Shown here piece after piece: positions 13,030 through 20,214 of a stretch of DNA of 36,543 nt. Where the stretch lies: contig NZ_JAHZUY010000038.1 in NCBI RefSeq assembly GCF_019458025.1, positions 1 through 36,543 of the forward strand, in the 5' to 3' direction. Both the position numbers and the translations under genes were made by a program. The notes under the pieces are model-generated. The model ran no database searches. It had not been told where the DNA came from and saw only the letters and a list, made by a program, of their open reading frames with translations. Within the stretch, counting starts at the first letter, position 1, and each line of letters begins with the position of its first letter. This stretch comes from Caldovatus aquaticus. Lineage in GTDB: Bacteria > Pseudomonadota > Alphaproteobacteria > Acetobacterales > Acetobacteraceae.

Positions 13030-14622
13030 ATGCGCCGGATCGACGCGCCCACCCTCAAGCGGTGGATCGGCGACGGGCAGGAGCTCGCCATCCTCGACGC
13101 GCGCGAGGAGGGGGAGTTCGGCACCGGCCACCTGTTCTGGGCCGTGCCCTGCCCGCTCTCGCGCGCCGAGCTCGCCGCCCGCGCCCTGCTGCCGCGGCGT
13201 TCCGTGCGCGTCTGCGTCACCGATGGCGGCGAGGGAGGACTCGCCGAGCGGCTCGCCGCCTATCTCGAATCCCTCGGCTGCAGCGACGTCGCGGTGCTGG
13301 AGGGCGGCGTGCCGGCCTGGCGGGCGGCGGGCCATGTCGTCTTCTCCGGCGTCAACGTCCCCTCGAAGGCGTTCGGCGAGTGGGTCGAGCACCACTACGG
13401 CACGCCGAGCGTGGACCCCGCCGGGCTCAAGGCGATGCTGGACCGGGGCGAGGACCTCGTGATCCTCGACAGCCGCCCGATGGACGAGTTCCGCCGCATG
13501 TCCATCCCCGGCGCCATCAACGTCCCCGGCGGCGAGCTGGTCTACCGCATCGGCGAGTTCGTCCGCGGCCCCGGGACCACCGTGGTGGTGAACTGCGCCG
13601 GCCGCACCCGCTCGATCCTCGGCGCCGAGAGCCTGCGCGCGGCCGGGCTGCCGAACCGCGTGGTGGCGCTGCGCAACGGCACCATGGGCTGGGAGCTGGC
13701 CGGCTTCGCCTGCGCCCGCGGCGAGACCCGCACCTACCCGCCCGGCACGCCCGCCGGCGCCGCCGAGGCCCTGGCGCGCGCCCGCCGCTTCGCCGAGCGC
13801 GCCGGCGTGCGGAGCCTGACCCGCGAGGGGCTCGAGGCGCTGCGACGGGACGGCAGCCGCACCCTCTACCTGCTCGACGTCCGCGCGCCGGAGGAGTTCG
13901 CCGCCGGCCACCTCGCCGGCAGCGTGAACGCCCCGGGCGGGCAGCTCGTGCAGGCGACCGACCGCTGGGTGGCGGTGCGCCACGCCCGCCTCGTGCTGGT
14001 GGACGATCTCGGCGTGCGCGCGCGCATGACCGGCGGCTGGCTGCGCCAGATGGGCGCCGGCTACGAGGTCTATGTGCTGGAGGACGGCCTCGCCGGCCGG
14101 CTCGAGGAGGGGCCCGGCGCCGTCGCCTGCCCGGAAGCGCGGGCGATCCGGGCGCCCGCCCTCTCCGCGCCGGAGCTCGCCGCCCGGCTCGCCGACGGCG
14201 CCGCGCAGGTGATCGAGCTGAGCCGCTCGATCGACTTCCGCGCCAGCCACATCCCCGGCGCGCTGTGGGGCGTGCGCACCCGCCTCGCCGCGCTCGCCCC
14301 GCGCCTCGCCGCCGACCGCGAGGTGGTGATCGCGGCGCCGGAGGAGGCGCTGGCGCGCCTTGCGGTGCCGGAGGTGCAGGGCCTGGTGCGCGCCCCGGTG
14401 CGCCTGCTCGCCGGCGGCACCCGCGCCTGGCGGGAGGCCGGGCTGCCGCTGCAGGCCGACCGCTCCGATCCGCCGGACGAGGCCTGCATCGACTTCCATC
14501 TCCGCCCCTACGACCGCAATTCCGGCGTCGCGGAGGCGATGCGCGCCTATCTCTCCTGGGAGGTGGACCTGGTCCGCGAGGTCGCGCGCGACGGCGATGC
14601 CCGCTTCGGCCTCCCCGCCTAG
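13030..14622 (+). CDS. four-domain rhodanese-related sulfurtransferase
   Basis: A 530-residue protein built from four rhodanese-like domains, about residues 1-105, 120-225, 260-370 and 375-480, plus a C-terminal tail. Only the second domain has a standard active-site loop (VVVNCAGRTRSI, Cys189). The equivalent loops read VCVTDGG in the first domain (Cys displaced), LVLVDDLGVRA in the third and VVIAAPEEA in the fourth, so these three look non-catalytic. Such tetra-rhodanese proteins are thought to move sulfane sulfur and in some proteobacteria lie near cysteine dioxygenase, which is not seen here. The ATG at 13030 lacks a Shine-Dalgarno sequence and is probably coupled to the leader peptide. 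Its 3' end overlaps comF by 26 nt. Confidence 0.88.
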   Translation: MRRIDAPTLKRWIGDGQELAILDAREEGEFGTGHLFWAVPCPLSRAELAARALLPRRSVRVCVTDGGEGGLAERLAAYLESLGCSDVAVLEGGVPAWRAAGHVVFSGVNVPSKAFGEWVEHHYGTPSVDPAGLKAMLDRGEDLVILDSRPMDEFRRMSIPGAINVPGGELVYRIGEFVRGPGTTVVVNCAGRTRSILGAESLRAAGLPNRVVALRNGTMGWELAGFACARGETRTYPPGTPAGAAEALARARRFAERAGVRSLTREGLEALRRDGSRTLYLLDVRAPEEFAAGHLAGSVNAPGGQLVQATDRWVAVRHARLVLVDDLGVRARMTGGWLRQMGAGYEVYVLEDGLAGRLEEGPGAVACPEARAIRAPALSAPELAARLADGAAQVIELSRSIDFRASHIPGALWGVRTRLAALAPRLAADREVVIAAPEEALARLAVPEVQGLVRAPVRLLAGGTRAWREAGLPLQADRSDPPDEACIDFHLRPYDRNSGVAEAMRAYLSWEVDLVREVARDGDARFGLPA

Positions 14623-15463
14623 CCGGGACCGCACCGCGATCGCGCCGGACGCGGCCGCGCCGGCGGGGCGGCCGCCTTGGGCCGCGGCCGGGGCGCGCCT
14701 CGGCGCGGGGCTCGCGGCGGCGCTGCGCGCCGCGCGCGACGCCCTGCTGCCGCCGCATTGCCTGACCTGCGAGGCCGAGGTCGCGGTGCAGGGCACGCTC
14801 TGCGCCGCCTGCTTCCGCGGCCTCGGCTTCATCACCGCGCCGCTCTGCGCGCGCTGCGGTGTCCCCTTCGCCCATGCCGGGCAGGCCGACGCGCAGGGCC
14901 TCTGCCCGGGCTGCGCCGCCGACCCGCCCCCCTTCGCCGCGGCCCGGGCCGCGCTGCGCTACGACGCCGGGGCGAAGCGGCTGCTCCTGCCCTTCAAGCA
15001 CGGCGACCGCACCGACCTCGCCGCGCCGCTCGCGGCGCAGATGGCGCGCGCCGGGGCGGCGCTGCTCGCCCGCGCCGACCTGGTCGCCCCGGTGCCGGCG
15101 CACTGGCGCCGCCGCCTGGCGCGCCGCTACGACCAGGCGGCGCTGCTCGCCCGCGCCGTGGCGCGCCTGGGCGGGCGGCCCTGCGTGCCGGACCTGCTGC
15201 GCCGGACCCGCGCTACCCCGCCGCTGGGCGAGCGCGGCGCGGCGGAGCGCGCGGCGCTGCTCGCCGGCGCCTTCGCCCTGCGCCGGGGCGGCGCGGCGCG
15301 CGTCGCCGGCCGGCGGGTGCTGCTGGTGGACGACGTGCTGACCTCGGGCGCCACCGCCGGGGCCTGCGCCCGGGTGCTGCTCGCGGCCGGGGCGGCGGCG
15401 GTGGACGTGCTCGCTGCCGCGCGGGTGCCGGACCCGCGCCTCGCGGCGGGCGCCGCGCCTTGA
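14597..15463 (+). CDS. ComF family protein (phosphoribosyltransferase)
   Basis: A 288-residue ComF-type protein. A zinc-ribbon-like N-terminal region has CLTC, CAAC, CARCG and CPGC cysteine pairs (about residues 55-110). It is followed by LPFKHGDRTDL, PVPAHWRRRLARRYDQA and the phosphoribosyltransferase PRPP loop VLLVDDVLTSGATAGA. ComF proteins matter for DNA uptake in competent bacteria; in alphaproteobacteria the role is poorly known. The ATG at 14597 lies inside the rhodanese gene (26-nt overlap) and adds an Ala/Pro-rich N terminus; a later start closer to the first Cys pair is possible. grxC follows after 32 nt. Confidence 0.9.
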   Translation: MPASASPPSRDRTAIAPDAAAPAGRPPWAAAGARLGAGLAAALRAARDALLPPHCLTCEAEVAVQGTLCAACFRGLGFITAPLCARCGVPFAHAGQADAQGLCPGCAADPPPFAAARAALRYDAGAKRLLLPFKHGDRTDLAAPLAAQMARAGAALLARADLVAPVPAHWRRRLARRYDQAALLARAVARLGGRPCVPDLLRRTRATPPLGERGAAERAALLAGAFALRRGGAARVAGRRVLLVDDVLTSGATAGACARVLLAAGAAAVDVLAAARVPDPRLAAGAAP

Positions 15464-15488
15464 CCGGATCGTGCCGGGGCCCAACCTT
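15460..15488 (+). promoter_or_regulatory. candidate grxC promoter (leaderless geometry)
   Basis: TTGACC (15460-15465), overlapping the comF stop, a 17-nt spacer and AACCTT (15483-15488). The -10 box ends 7 nt before the grxC ATG, predicting a leaderless transcript in addition to read-through from comF. Confidence 0.4.
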
Positions 15489-15495
15489 GGCCGCC

Positions 15496-15762
15496 ATGCC
15501 CAAGGTCGAGATCTACACCACCGCCTTCTGCCCCTACTGCGCGCGCGCCAAGTTGCTGCTCGACCGCAAGGGGGTCGCCTACGTCGAATACGACGCCCCG
15601 CACGGCTCGGCGGCGCGGCGCGAGGCGATCGAGCGCTCCGGAGGGCGGACGACGGTGCCGCAGATCTTCATTGACGGCCGGCCGATCGGCGGCTCGGACG
15701 ACCTCGCCGCCCTGGAGCGGGCCGGCAAGCTCGACGCCCTGCTGGCCGGCGAGGCGGCCTGA
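15496..15762 (+). CDS. grxC: glutaredoxin 3
   Basis: An 88-residue dithiol glutaredoxin. The active site CPYC is at residues 12-15, TVPQIFIDG supplies the cis-Pro loop and IGGSDDLAALE the glutathione-binding GG-S-DD. It reduces protein and glutathione mixed disulfides in the cytoplasm. It lies between comF and the DUF1178 gene, the usual alphaproteobacterial neighbourhood. No Shine-Dalgarno sequence is evident before the ATG, in line with the leaderless-type promoter. The CIRCE-like inverted repeat begins 16 nt after its stop. Confidence 0.95.
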   Translation: MPKVEIYTTAFCPYCARAKLLLDRKGVAYVEYDAPHGSAARREAIERSGGRTTVPQIFIDGRPIGGSDDLAALERAGKLDALLAGEAA

Positions 15763-15777
15763 CCGGCCCGCCGTCCA

Positions 15778-15804
15778 CTGGCACTCGACGGCGGCGAGTG
15801 CCAA
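15778..15804 (+). promoter_or_regulatory. CIRCE-like operator (HrcA site)
   Basis: CTGGCACTC (15778-15786), exactly 9 nt, then GAGTGCCAA (15796-15804). The CIRCE consensus is TTAGCACTC-N9-GAGTGCTAA; 15 of 18 arm positions match, including the invariant GCACTC/GAGTGC core and the exact spacing. The arms themselves are perfectly complementary over 9 bp (15779-15787 with 15795-15803). CIRCE is bound by the repressor HrcA at groES and similar heat-shock genes; here it precedes the DUF1178 gene and overlaps its best promoter candidate. Confidence 0.8.
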
Positions 15805-15813
15805 GCTTATGTA
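15785..15813 (+). promoter_or_regulatory. candidate DUF1178 promoter overlapped by CIRCE
   Basis: TCGACG (15785-15790), a 17-nt spacer and TATGTA (15808-15813). Each box matches its consensus at 4 of 6 positions. The CIRCE arms cover the -35 and most of the spacer, a position where a bound repressor would block RNA polymerase. The predicted start is about 40 nt before the ATG. Confidence 0.4.
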
Positions 15814-15860
15814 GCGGCAGAATGCGGGGAATCGCTCTCGCCCCGCGGCAGGATTGCAGG

Positions 15861-16385
15861 ATGATCCACTACCAGTTGCGTTGCGAGTCCTCGGAGGACG
15901 GACCCCACAGCTTCGACGGCTGGTTCAAGGACAGCGCCGCCTTCGAGAAGCTCGCCAAGGCCGGCCTGGTGGAATGCCCGGTCTGCGGCGGCACCAAGGT
16001 GACGCGCGCGCTGATGACGCCGGCGATCGCCAGGACGCCGGGCGTGAAGGGCCGCCCGGAGGCGCCGCCGGCGCCCGCGGTGCGGCCGCCCGCCCCCGCG
16101 CCGGCCGCCGCCCCGTCCGCGCCGCCGCGCGCCGCCGCCGGCCCCCTGCCGGCGCAGGTGCTGGCGCTGCTCCAGCGCATCCGGGCCGAGGTCGAGAAGA
16201 CCTGCGACTACGTCGGCCGCGACTTCGCCGAGGAGGCGCGCAAGCTCCACCGGCAGATGCAGGAGGGGGGCACGCCCGAGCGCCGCGGCATCTACGGCGA
16301 GGCCACGGACGCCGAGGCCGAGGCGCTGCGCGAGGAAGGCATCGCCGTCGCCCGCATCCCCTGGGTGCCGCCGGCCGACGCCTGA
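15861..16385 (+). CDS. DUF1178 family protein, CIRCE-associated
   Basis: A 174-residue DUF1178 protein. The N terminus holds the family signature: MIHYQLRCE, HSFDGWFKDSAAFEKLAKAGLVECPVCGG and RALMTPAIAR, with Cys8, Cys39 and Cys42 suggesting a metal-binding ribbon. A long Pro/Ala linker (about 63-108) separates this from a helical C-terminal half containing YVGRDFAEEARKLH and GIYGEATDAEAEALREEGI, also family-typical. The biochemical function is unknown. The ATG at 15861 matches the family N terminus. The gene is preceded by a CIRCE-like operator, which would make it a heat-shock (HrcA-controlled) gene, an association I do not know to be described. Confidence 0.9.
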   Translation: MIHYQLRCESSEDGPHSFDGWFKDSAAFEKLAKAGLVECPVCGGTKVTRALMTPAIARTPGVKGRPEAPPAPAVRPPAPAPAAAPSAPPRAAAGPLPAQVLALLQRIRAEVEKTCDYVGRDFAEEARKLHRQMQEGGTPERRGIYGEATDAEAEALREEGIAVARIPWVPPADA

Positions 16386-16439
16386 GCCGGCGGCCGGCCG
16401 GGCGGGGGCAGGAGGCCGCCCTGCGCCGCCGGGGCGGGG

Positions 16440-17195
16440 TCAGCGCACGGCCGCCAGGATGTAGTTCACCCCCACGTCGCGGGCGATGCGGAACCGGCCG
16501 CCGAGCGGGTCGTAGCGCATCCCCGCGAGGTCGGTCACGCGCAGCCCCGCGGCGCGCAGGGCCGCCCCCAGCTCCGCCGGGGTGACGAACAGCCGCCAGT
16601 CGTGCGTCCCGGGCGGCAGCCAGCGCAGCAGGTACTCGGCGCCGAGCTTGGCGACGAGGAAGGAGCGGGCGGTGCGGTTCAGGGTGGAGAGGATCACCAG
16701 CCCGCCGTCAGGCCGCGCCAGTTGCGCGAGATGGCGCAGGAAGGCGGCGCGCTCCGTCACGTGCTCGATGACCTCGAGCGCCAGCACGGCGTCGAACCGG
16801 CCGGCCGCCGCCGGCAGCAGGTCCTCCGGCGCGCCGGCCCGGTAGTCCACGGCGAGGCCCGCCGCCGCGGCATGCGCGCGGGCCGCCTCCAGCGCCTCGC
16901 CGGCGGCGTCGAGGCCGGTCACCGCCGCGCCGCGCCGCGCCAGCGCCTCCGCGGCGAGGCCGGCGCCGCAGCCGACATCCAGCACGGCGAGGCCGCGCAG
17001 CGCCTCCAACGCCGCCGGATCGCGGCCGTGGGCCCGCGCCAGGCGCTCCGCGATCCAGCCGACCCGCACCGGGTTCATCCGGTGCAGCGGCGCCATCGGC
17101 CCCGCGGGGTCCCACCAGCGCGCGGCCAGCCGGTCGAACTTCGCGACCTCCTCGGGACGCGCGGTGCTGCCGCCCCGCTCCTCCGACTCCTGCAT
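16440..17195 (-). CDS. ubiG: ubiquinone biosynthesis O-methyltransferase
   Basis: A 251-residue SAM-dependent methyltransferase carrying out the two O-methylations of ubiquinone synthesis. EVAKFDRLAARWWDPAGPMAPLHRMNPVR is the diagnostic UbiG N terminus. It is followed by the SAM loop VLDVGCGAGLAAEALARRGA, LALEVIEHV, and FLVAKLGAEYLLRWLPPGTHDW, also typical. The ATG at 17195 is preferred over a GTG three codons upstream because AGGGTG sits at a suitable distance. It is divergent from lysC across about 195 nt. The C terminus (GVNYILAAVR) is complete. Confidence 0.96.
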   Translation of the reverse strand: MQESEERGGSTARPEEVAKFDRLAARWWDPAGPMAPLHRMNPVRVGWIAERLARAHGRDPAALEALRGLAVLDVGCGAGLAAEALARRGAAVTGLDAAGEALEAARAHAAAAGLAVDYRAGAPEDLLPAAAGRFDAVLALEVIEHVTERAAFLRHLAQLARPDGGLVILSTLNRTARSFLVAKLGAEYLLRWLPPGTHDWRLFVTPAELGAALRAAGLRVTDLAGMRYDPLGGRFRIARDVGVNYILAAVR

Positions 17196-17287
17196 GTCCG
17201 TCACCCTGCCCGCGCCGGCCGCTCCGGCCAAGCCTCCGCGGCGCGGCGGGCGTCCGGCCGGCCCGGCCGCCGCGCCCCGGCCCACGG

Positions 17288-17316
17288 TTGCCCCGGCGCG
17301 GCGCGGCCGTTATCTG
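17288..17316 (+). promoter_or_regulatory. lysC promoter
   Basis: TTGCCC (17288-17293), a 17-nt spacer and TATCTG (17311-17316), giving a leader of about 70 nt. The leader is too short for a lysine riboswitch and none is seen. Confidence 0.55.
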
Positions 17317-17390
17317 TGCGCGCCCCGAGCCGGCCGCCTCCTCCGCGCCTCGGCCCGGGGCAGACGCCTTCCGCCGTTCCGGACCCCGCC

Positions 17391-18620
17391 ATGGCCCGCA
17401 TCGTGATGAAATTCGGCGGCACCTCGGTCGCCGACCTCGACCGCATCCGCAACGTCGCCGCCCGCGTCAAGCGCGAGGTGGAGGCGGGGCACGAGGTCGC
17501 CGTCGTCGTCTCCGCCATGGCCGGCGTGACCAACCAGCTCGTGAAATGGTGCCAGGACCTCTCGCCGCTGCACGATGCGCGCGAATACGACGCCGTCGTC
17601 GCCACCGGCGAGCAGGTGACCGCGGGGCTGCTCGCCATCGCGCTGCAGGCGATCGGGGTCGAGGCGCGTTCCTGGCAGGGCTGGCAGATCCCGATCCACA
17701 CCGACGGCGCGCACGGCAAGGCGCGGGTCGAGGCGATCGAGGGCGAGGTGCTGATCGAGCGCATGCGCCAGGGCCAGGTGCCCGTGATCACGGGCTTCCA
17801 GGGGCTCGGCCCGCGCAACCGCATCACCACCCTCGGCCGCGGCGGCTCCGACCTCTCGGCGGTGGCGATCGCGGCCGCGATCCGGGCCGACCGCTGCGAC
17901 ATCTACACCGACGTGGACGGCATCTACACAACCGATCCGCGAATTGTCCCCCGGGCGAAAAAACTGGAAAAAATTTCGTACGAGGAGATGCTGGAGCTGG
18001 CCTCGGTCGGGGCCAAGGTGCTCCAGACCCGCTCGGTGGAGCTCGCGATGAAGCAGCGGGTGCGCGTGCAGGTGCTCTCCTCCTTCGAGGACAAGCCCGG
18101 TTCCCTGGTGGTGGACGAGGACGAGATCGTGGAGAAGCCCATCGTTTCCGGCATCGCCTACTCGCGCGACGAGGCCAAGGTGACGCTGCGCCGGGTGCCG
18201 GACCGCCCCGGCATCGCCGCCGCCGTGTTCGGCGCGCTCGCCAAGGCGAACGTCAACGTGGACATGATCGTGCAGAACATCGGCGCCGACGGCACCACCG
18301 ACCTCACCTTCACCGTCGGCCGCGCCGACCTCGCCCGCGCCCGCGACGTGCTGGAGAAGGCGCGCGCCGAGGTCGGCTTCGAGTCGCTGCTCGCCGACCC
18401 GGACGTCGCCAAGATCAGCGTCGTCGGCATCGGCATGCGCAGCCACGCGGGCGTCGCCAACACCATGTTCCGCGCGCTCGCCGAGAAGGGCATCAACATC
18501 CAGGTCATCTCGACCAGCGAGATCAAGGTGAGCGTGCTGGTCGCGGCGGAGTACACCGAGCTTGCGGTGCGCGCCCTGCACACCGCCTACGGGCTCGACG
18601 CGGCGCCCGCGGCGGCCTGA
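17391..18620 (+). CDS. lysC: aspartate kinase
   Basis: A 409-residue monofunctional aspartokinase, the first step of the lysine/threonine/methionine (aspartate family) pathway. The kinase domain starts with VMKFGGTSV and includes [26 protein letters not shown] and [11 protein letters not shown]. Two ACT domains follow (about residues 265-335 and 345-405), with [11 protein letters not shown] and [17 protein letters not shown] for feedback binding of amino acids. Length and layout match the alphaproteobacterial LysC. A short segment around 17935-17980 ([13 protein letters not shown] region) is AT-richer than the rest but the frame is intact. The nitronate monooxygenase gene follows after 20 nt. 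Confidence 0.97.
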   Translation: MARIVMKFGGTSVADLDRIRNVAARVKREVEAGHEVAVVVSAMAGVTNQLVKWCQDLSPLHDAREYDAVVATGEQVTAGLLAIALQAIGVEARSWQGWQIPIHTDGAHGKARVEAIEGEVLIERMRQGQVPVITGFQGLGPRNRITTLGRGGSDLSAVAIAAAIRADRCDIYTDVDGIYTTDPRIVPRAKKLEKISYEEMLELASVGAKVLQTRSVELAMKQRVRVQVLSSFEDKPGSLVVDEDEIVEKPIVSGIAYSRDEAKVTLRRVPDRPGIAAAVFGALAKANVNVDMIVQNIGADGTTDLTFTVGRADLARARDVLEKARAEVGFESLLADPDVAKISVVGIGMRSHAGVANTMFRALAEKGINIQVISTSEIKVSVLVAAEYTELAVRALHTAYGLDAAPAAA

Positions 18621-18640
18621 GCCGCCGGCCGCGCCCGCCG

Positions 18641-19708
18641 ATGAACGCACCGGTGCCGCCCCACCGCCAGTTCCCGGCCCCGCCCGAGGCCTTCGCCGCG
18701 CTCGACGCGCTGATGGCGCGCGGCCGGGCCTTCCTCGGCGCGCGCTGGGCGCTGATGGGCGGCGCCATGAGCTGGGTCAGCGAGCGCAACCTGGTCGCCG
18801 CGCTCTCCAACGCCGGCGCCTTCGGCGTGATCGCCGGCGGCTCGATGGAGCCGGCGCGGCTCGAGGAGGAGATCGCCGCCACCCAGGCGCTGACCGACAA
18901 GCCGTTCGGCGTCAACCTCATCACCCTGCATCCGCGGCTGCCCGATCTGGTGCGGGTGTGCTGCGCCGCGGGCGTCTCGCACATCGTCTTCGCTGGCGGC
19001 ATCCCGCCCGGCGGCGCGATCCGCCTCGCCAAGGACGGGGGGGCGCGGGTGATCTGCTTCGCGCCCGCGCTCGTGCTCGCCCGCCGCCTGATCCGCAGCG
19101 GCGCCGACGCGCTGGTGATCGAGGGCAGCGAGGCCGGCGGGCACATCGGTCCGGTCAGCCTCAACGTGCTGGCGCAGGAGATCCTGCCCGAGATCCACGA
19201 GGTGCCTGTGTTCGTCGCCGGCGGCATCGGGCGCGGCGAGGCGATCCTCGCCTACCTCGAGATGGGGGCGGCCGGCGCCCAGCTCGGCACGCGCTTCGTC
19301 TGCGCCACCGAGAGCATCGCCCATCCCCGCTTCAAGCAGGCCTTCATCCGCGCCGCGGCGCGCGACGCGCTGCCCTCGGTGCAGCTCGACCCCCGCTTCC
19401 CCGTGATCCCGGTGCGCGCGCTGCAGAACGAGGGCACGCGCCGCTTCGTCGCGCACCAGGCCGAGGTGCTGCGCCGCTACAACGCCGGCGAGCTGAGCAA
19501 GGAGCAGGCGCAGCTCGAGATCGAGCACTTCTGGGCCGGCGCGCTCAGGCGCGCGGTGATCGAGGGCGACGTCGAGCACGGCTCGCTGATGGCCGGGCAG
19601 TCGGTCGGCATGGTGACGCGCGAGCAGAGCACGGCGGCGATCATCGCCGAGCTGATCGGGCAGGCGGCGCACGCGATCGCCGTGCGGCGCGGCATGATCC
19701 CCGCCTGA
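18641..19708 (+). CDS. nitronate monooxygenase (2-nitropropane dioxygenase family)
   Basis: A 355-residue FMN-dependent TIM-barrel protein of the nitronate monooxygenase family, oxidising alkyl nitronates such as propionate-3-nitronate. Visible motifs: GGAMSWVSERNLVAALSNAGAFGVIAGGSM at the N-terminal flavin site, GVNLITLHP, EGSEAGGHIGP with the family His, and VFVAGGIGRGEAI / GAAGAQLGTRF for the FMN phosphate. The substrate in vivo is uncertain, as many members are detoxifying enzymes. It starts 20 nt after lysC and is probably co-transcribed. Two strong hairpins follow its stop. Confidence 0.9.
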   Translation: MNAPVPPHRQFPAPPEAFAALDALMARGRAFLGARWALMGGAMSWVSERNLVAALSNAGAFGVIAGGSMEPARLEEEIAATQALTDKPFGVNLITLHPRLPDLVRVCCAAGVSHIVFAGGIPPGGAIRLAKDGGARVICFAPALVLARRLIRSGADALVIEGSEAGGHIGPVSLNVLAQEILPEIHEVPVFVAGGIGRGEAILAYLEMGAAGAQLGTRFVCATESIAHPRFKQAFIRAAARDALPSVQLDPRFPVIPVRALQNEGTRRFVAHQAEVLRRYNAGELSKEQAQLEIEHFWAGALRRAVIEGDVEHGSLMAGQSVGMVTREQSTAAIIAELIGQAAHAIAVRRGMIPA

Positions 19709-19719
19709 AGTCCCGCCAG

Positions 19720-19774
19720 GCCGGCGGAGGCCGTGCCTCCGGCGGCGCTCCGGGCCGCGCGGTCCCGCGCGGCC
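19720..19774 (+). terminator. tandem hairpins after the nitronate monooxygenase gene
   Basis: The first hairpin (19720-19746) has a 12-bp stem with one G-G mismatch and a CGT loop. The second (19753-19774) has a perfect 8-bp stem GGCCGCGC/GCGCGGCC with a 6-nt loop. No T-tract follows, so they may mark a Rho-dependent end or stabilise the 3' end of the lysC transcript. Confidence 0.45.
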
Positions 19775-19801
19775 GCGTGAACCCGGGGCCCTGCGCGGCC
19801 G

Positions 19802-20041
19802 TTGTCCTGCTTCACACGGCGGGGGCCCACGGAGGAACCGAAGGCGGGCGAGCCCTCAGGCACCGGAACGTGCCACGGGAGATCGGACTGCCTGGACGCC
19901 CGGTTGCGCCGGGCGCTGCACGAGGCGTTCGACCATGTCTGCGCGGAGCCGCTCCCGGAGGACCTGGTGCGGATCGTCCGCGAGGGCCGGCCGCCACGGC
20001 CCCCCGCCGCGGCGCCCCCTCCCGGCGAGTCCCGGGGATAG
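19802..20041 (+). CDS. short NepR-like / anti-sigma-like protein (uncertain)
   Basis: An open frame of up to 79 residues whose core, LRRALHEAFDHVCAEPLPEDL, resembles the short helical motif of NepR anti-sigma factors (L-R-x-x-[YF]-x-x-V-x-x-EP-x-P-x-x-[FL]). It is followed by a Pro-rich tail. NepR holds the general stress sigma factor EcfG until PhyR-P releases it. No ATG or GTG precedes the core; TTG at 19802 is the first possible start and has no Shine-Dalgarno sequence. A GGAGGA occurs inside the frame (19829-19836) without a usual start nearby. No phyR or ecfG gene is in the window. Existence and identity are both uncertain. Confidence 0.4.
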   Translation: MSCFTRRGPTEEPKAGEPSGTGTCHGRSDCLDARLRRALHEAFDHVCAEPLPEDLVRIVREGRPPRPPAAAPPPGESRG

Positions 20042-20147
20042 CGCGCCGCTGCCGCGCGGCGGACAAGGCCGGGCCGGGGTCCCGGGAATCGTCGCTGCCG
20101 CGGAACGAAAGGCTTGCCAGGAAGGACGGCGTCGGGTTCGATGCGGT

Positions 20148-20180
20148 TTGCCGCCCCGCCGGGTTGGGGCTAAATGCCCC
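20148..20180 (+). promoter_or_regulatory. rodZ promoter with -10 inside a palindrome
   Basis: TTGCCG (20148-20153), a 17-nt spacer and TAAATG (20171-20176). The -10 lies in the centre of a perfect inverted repeat, GGGGC-TAAAT-GCCCC (20166-20180). The predicted leader is about 32 nt. The palindrome could be an operator. Confidence 0.55.
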
Positions 20181-20214
20181 GGCTTCGCAGCCCGGCCCGC
20201 CGTCATCCGCCCGC

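Noticed and set aside
15779-15803. The 9-bp dyad read as a grxC terminator
   Set aside because: No T-tract follows, and the arm sequence plus N9 spacing match CIRCE too specifically.
17317-17390. Lysine riboswitch upstream of lysC
   Set aside because: The predicted leader is only about 70 nt and lacks the elaborate multi-helix L-box pattern.
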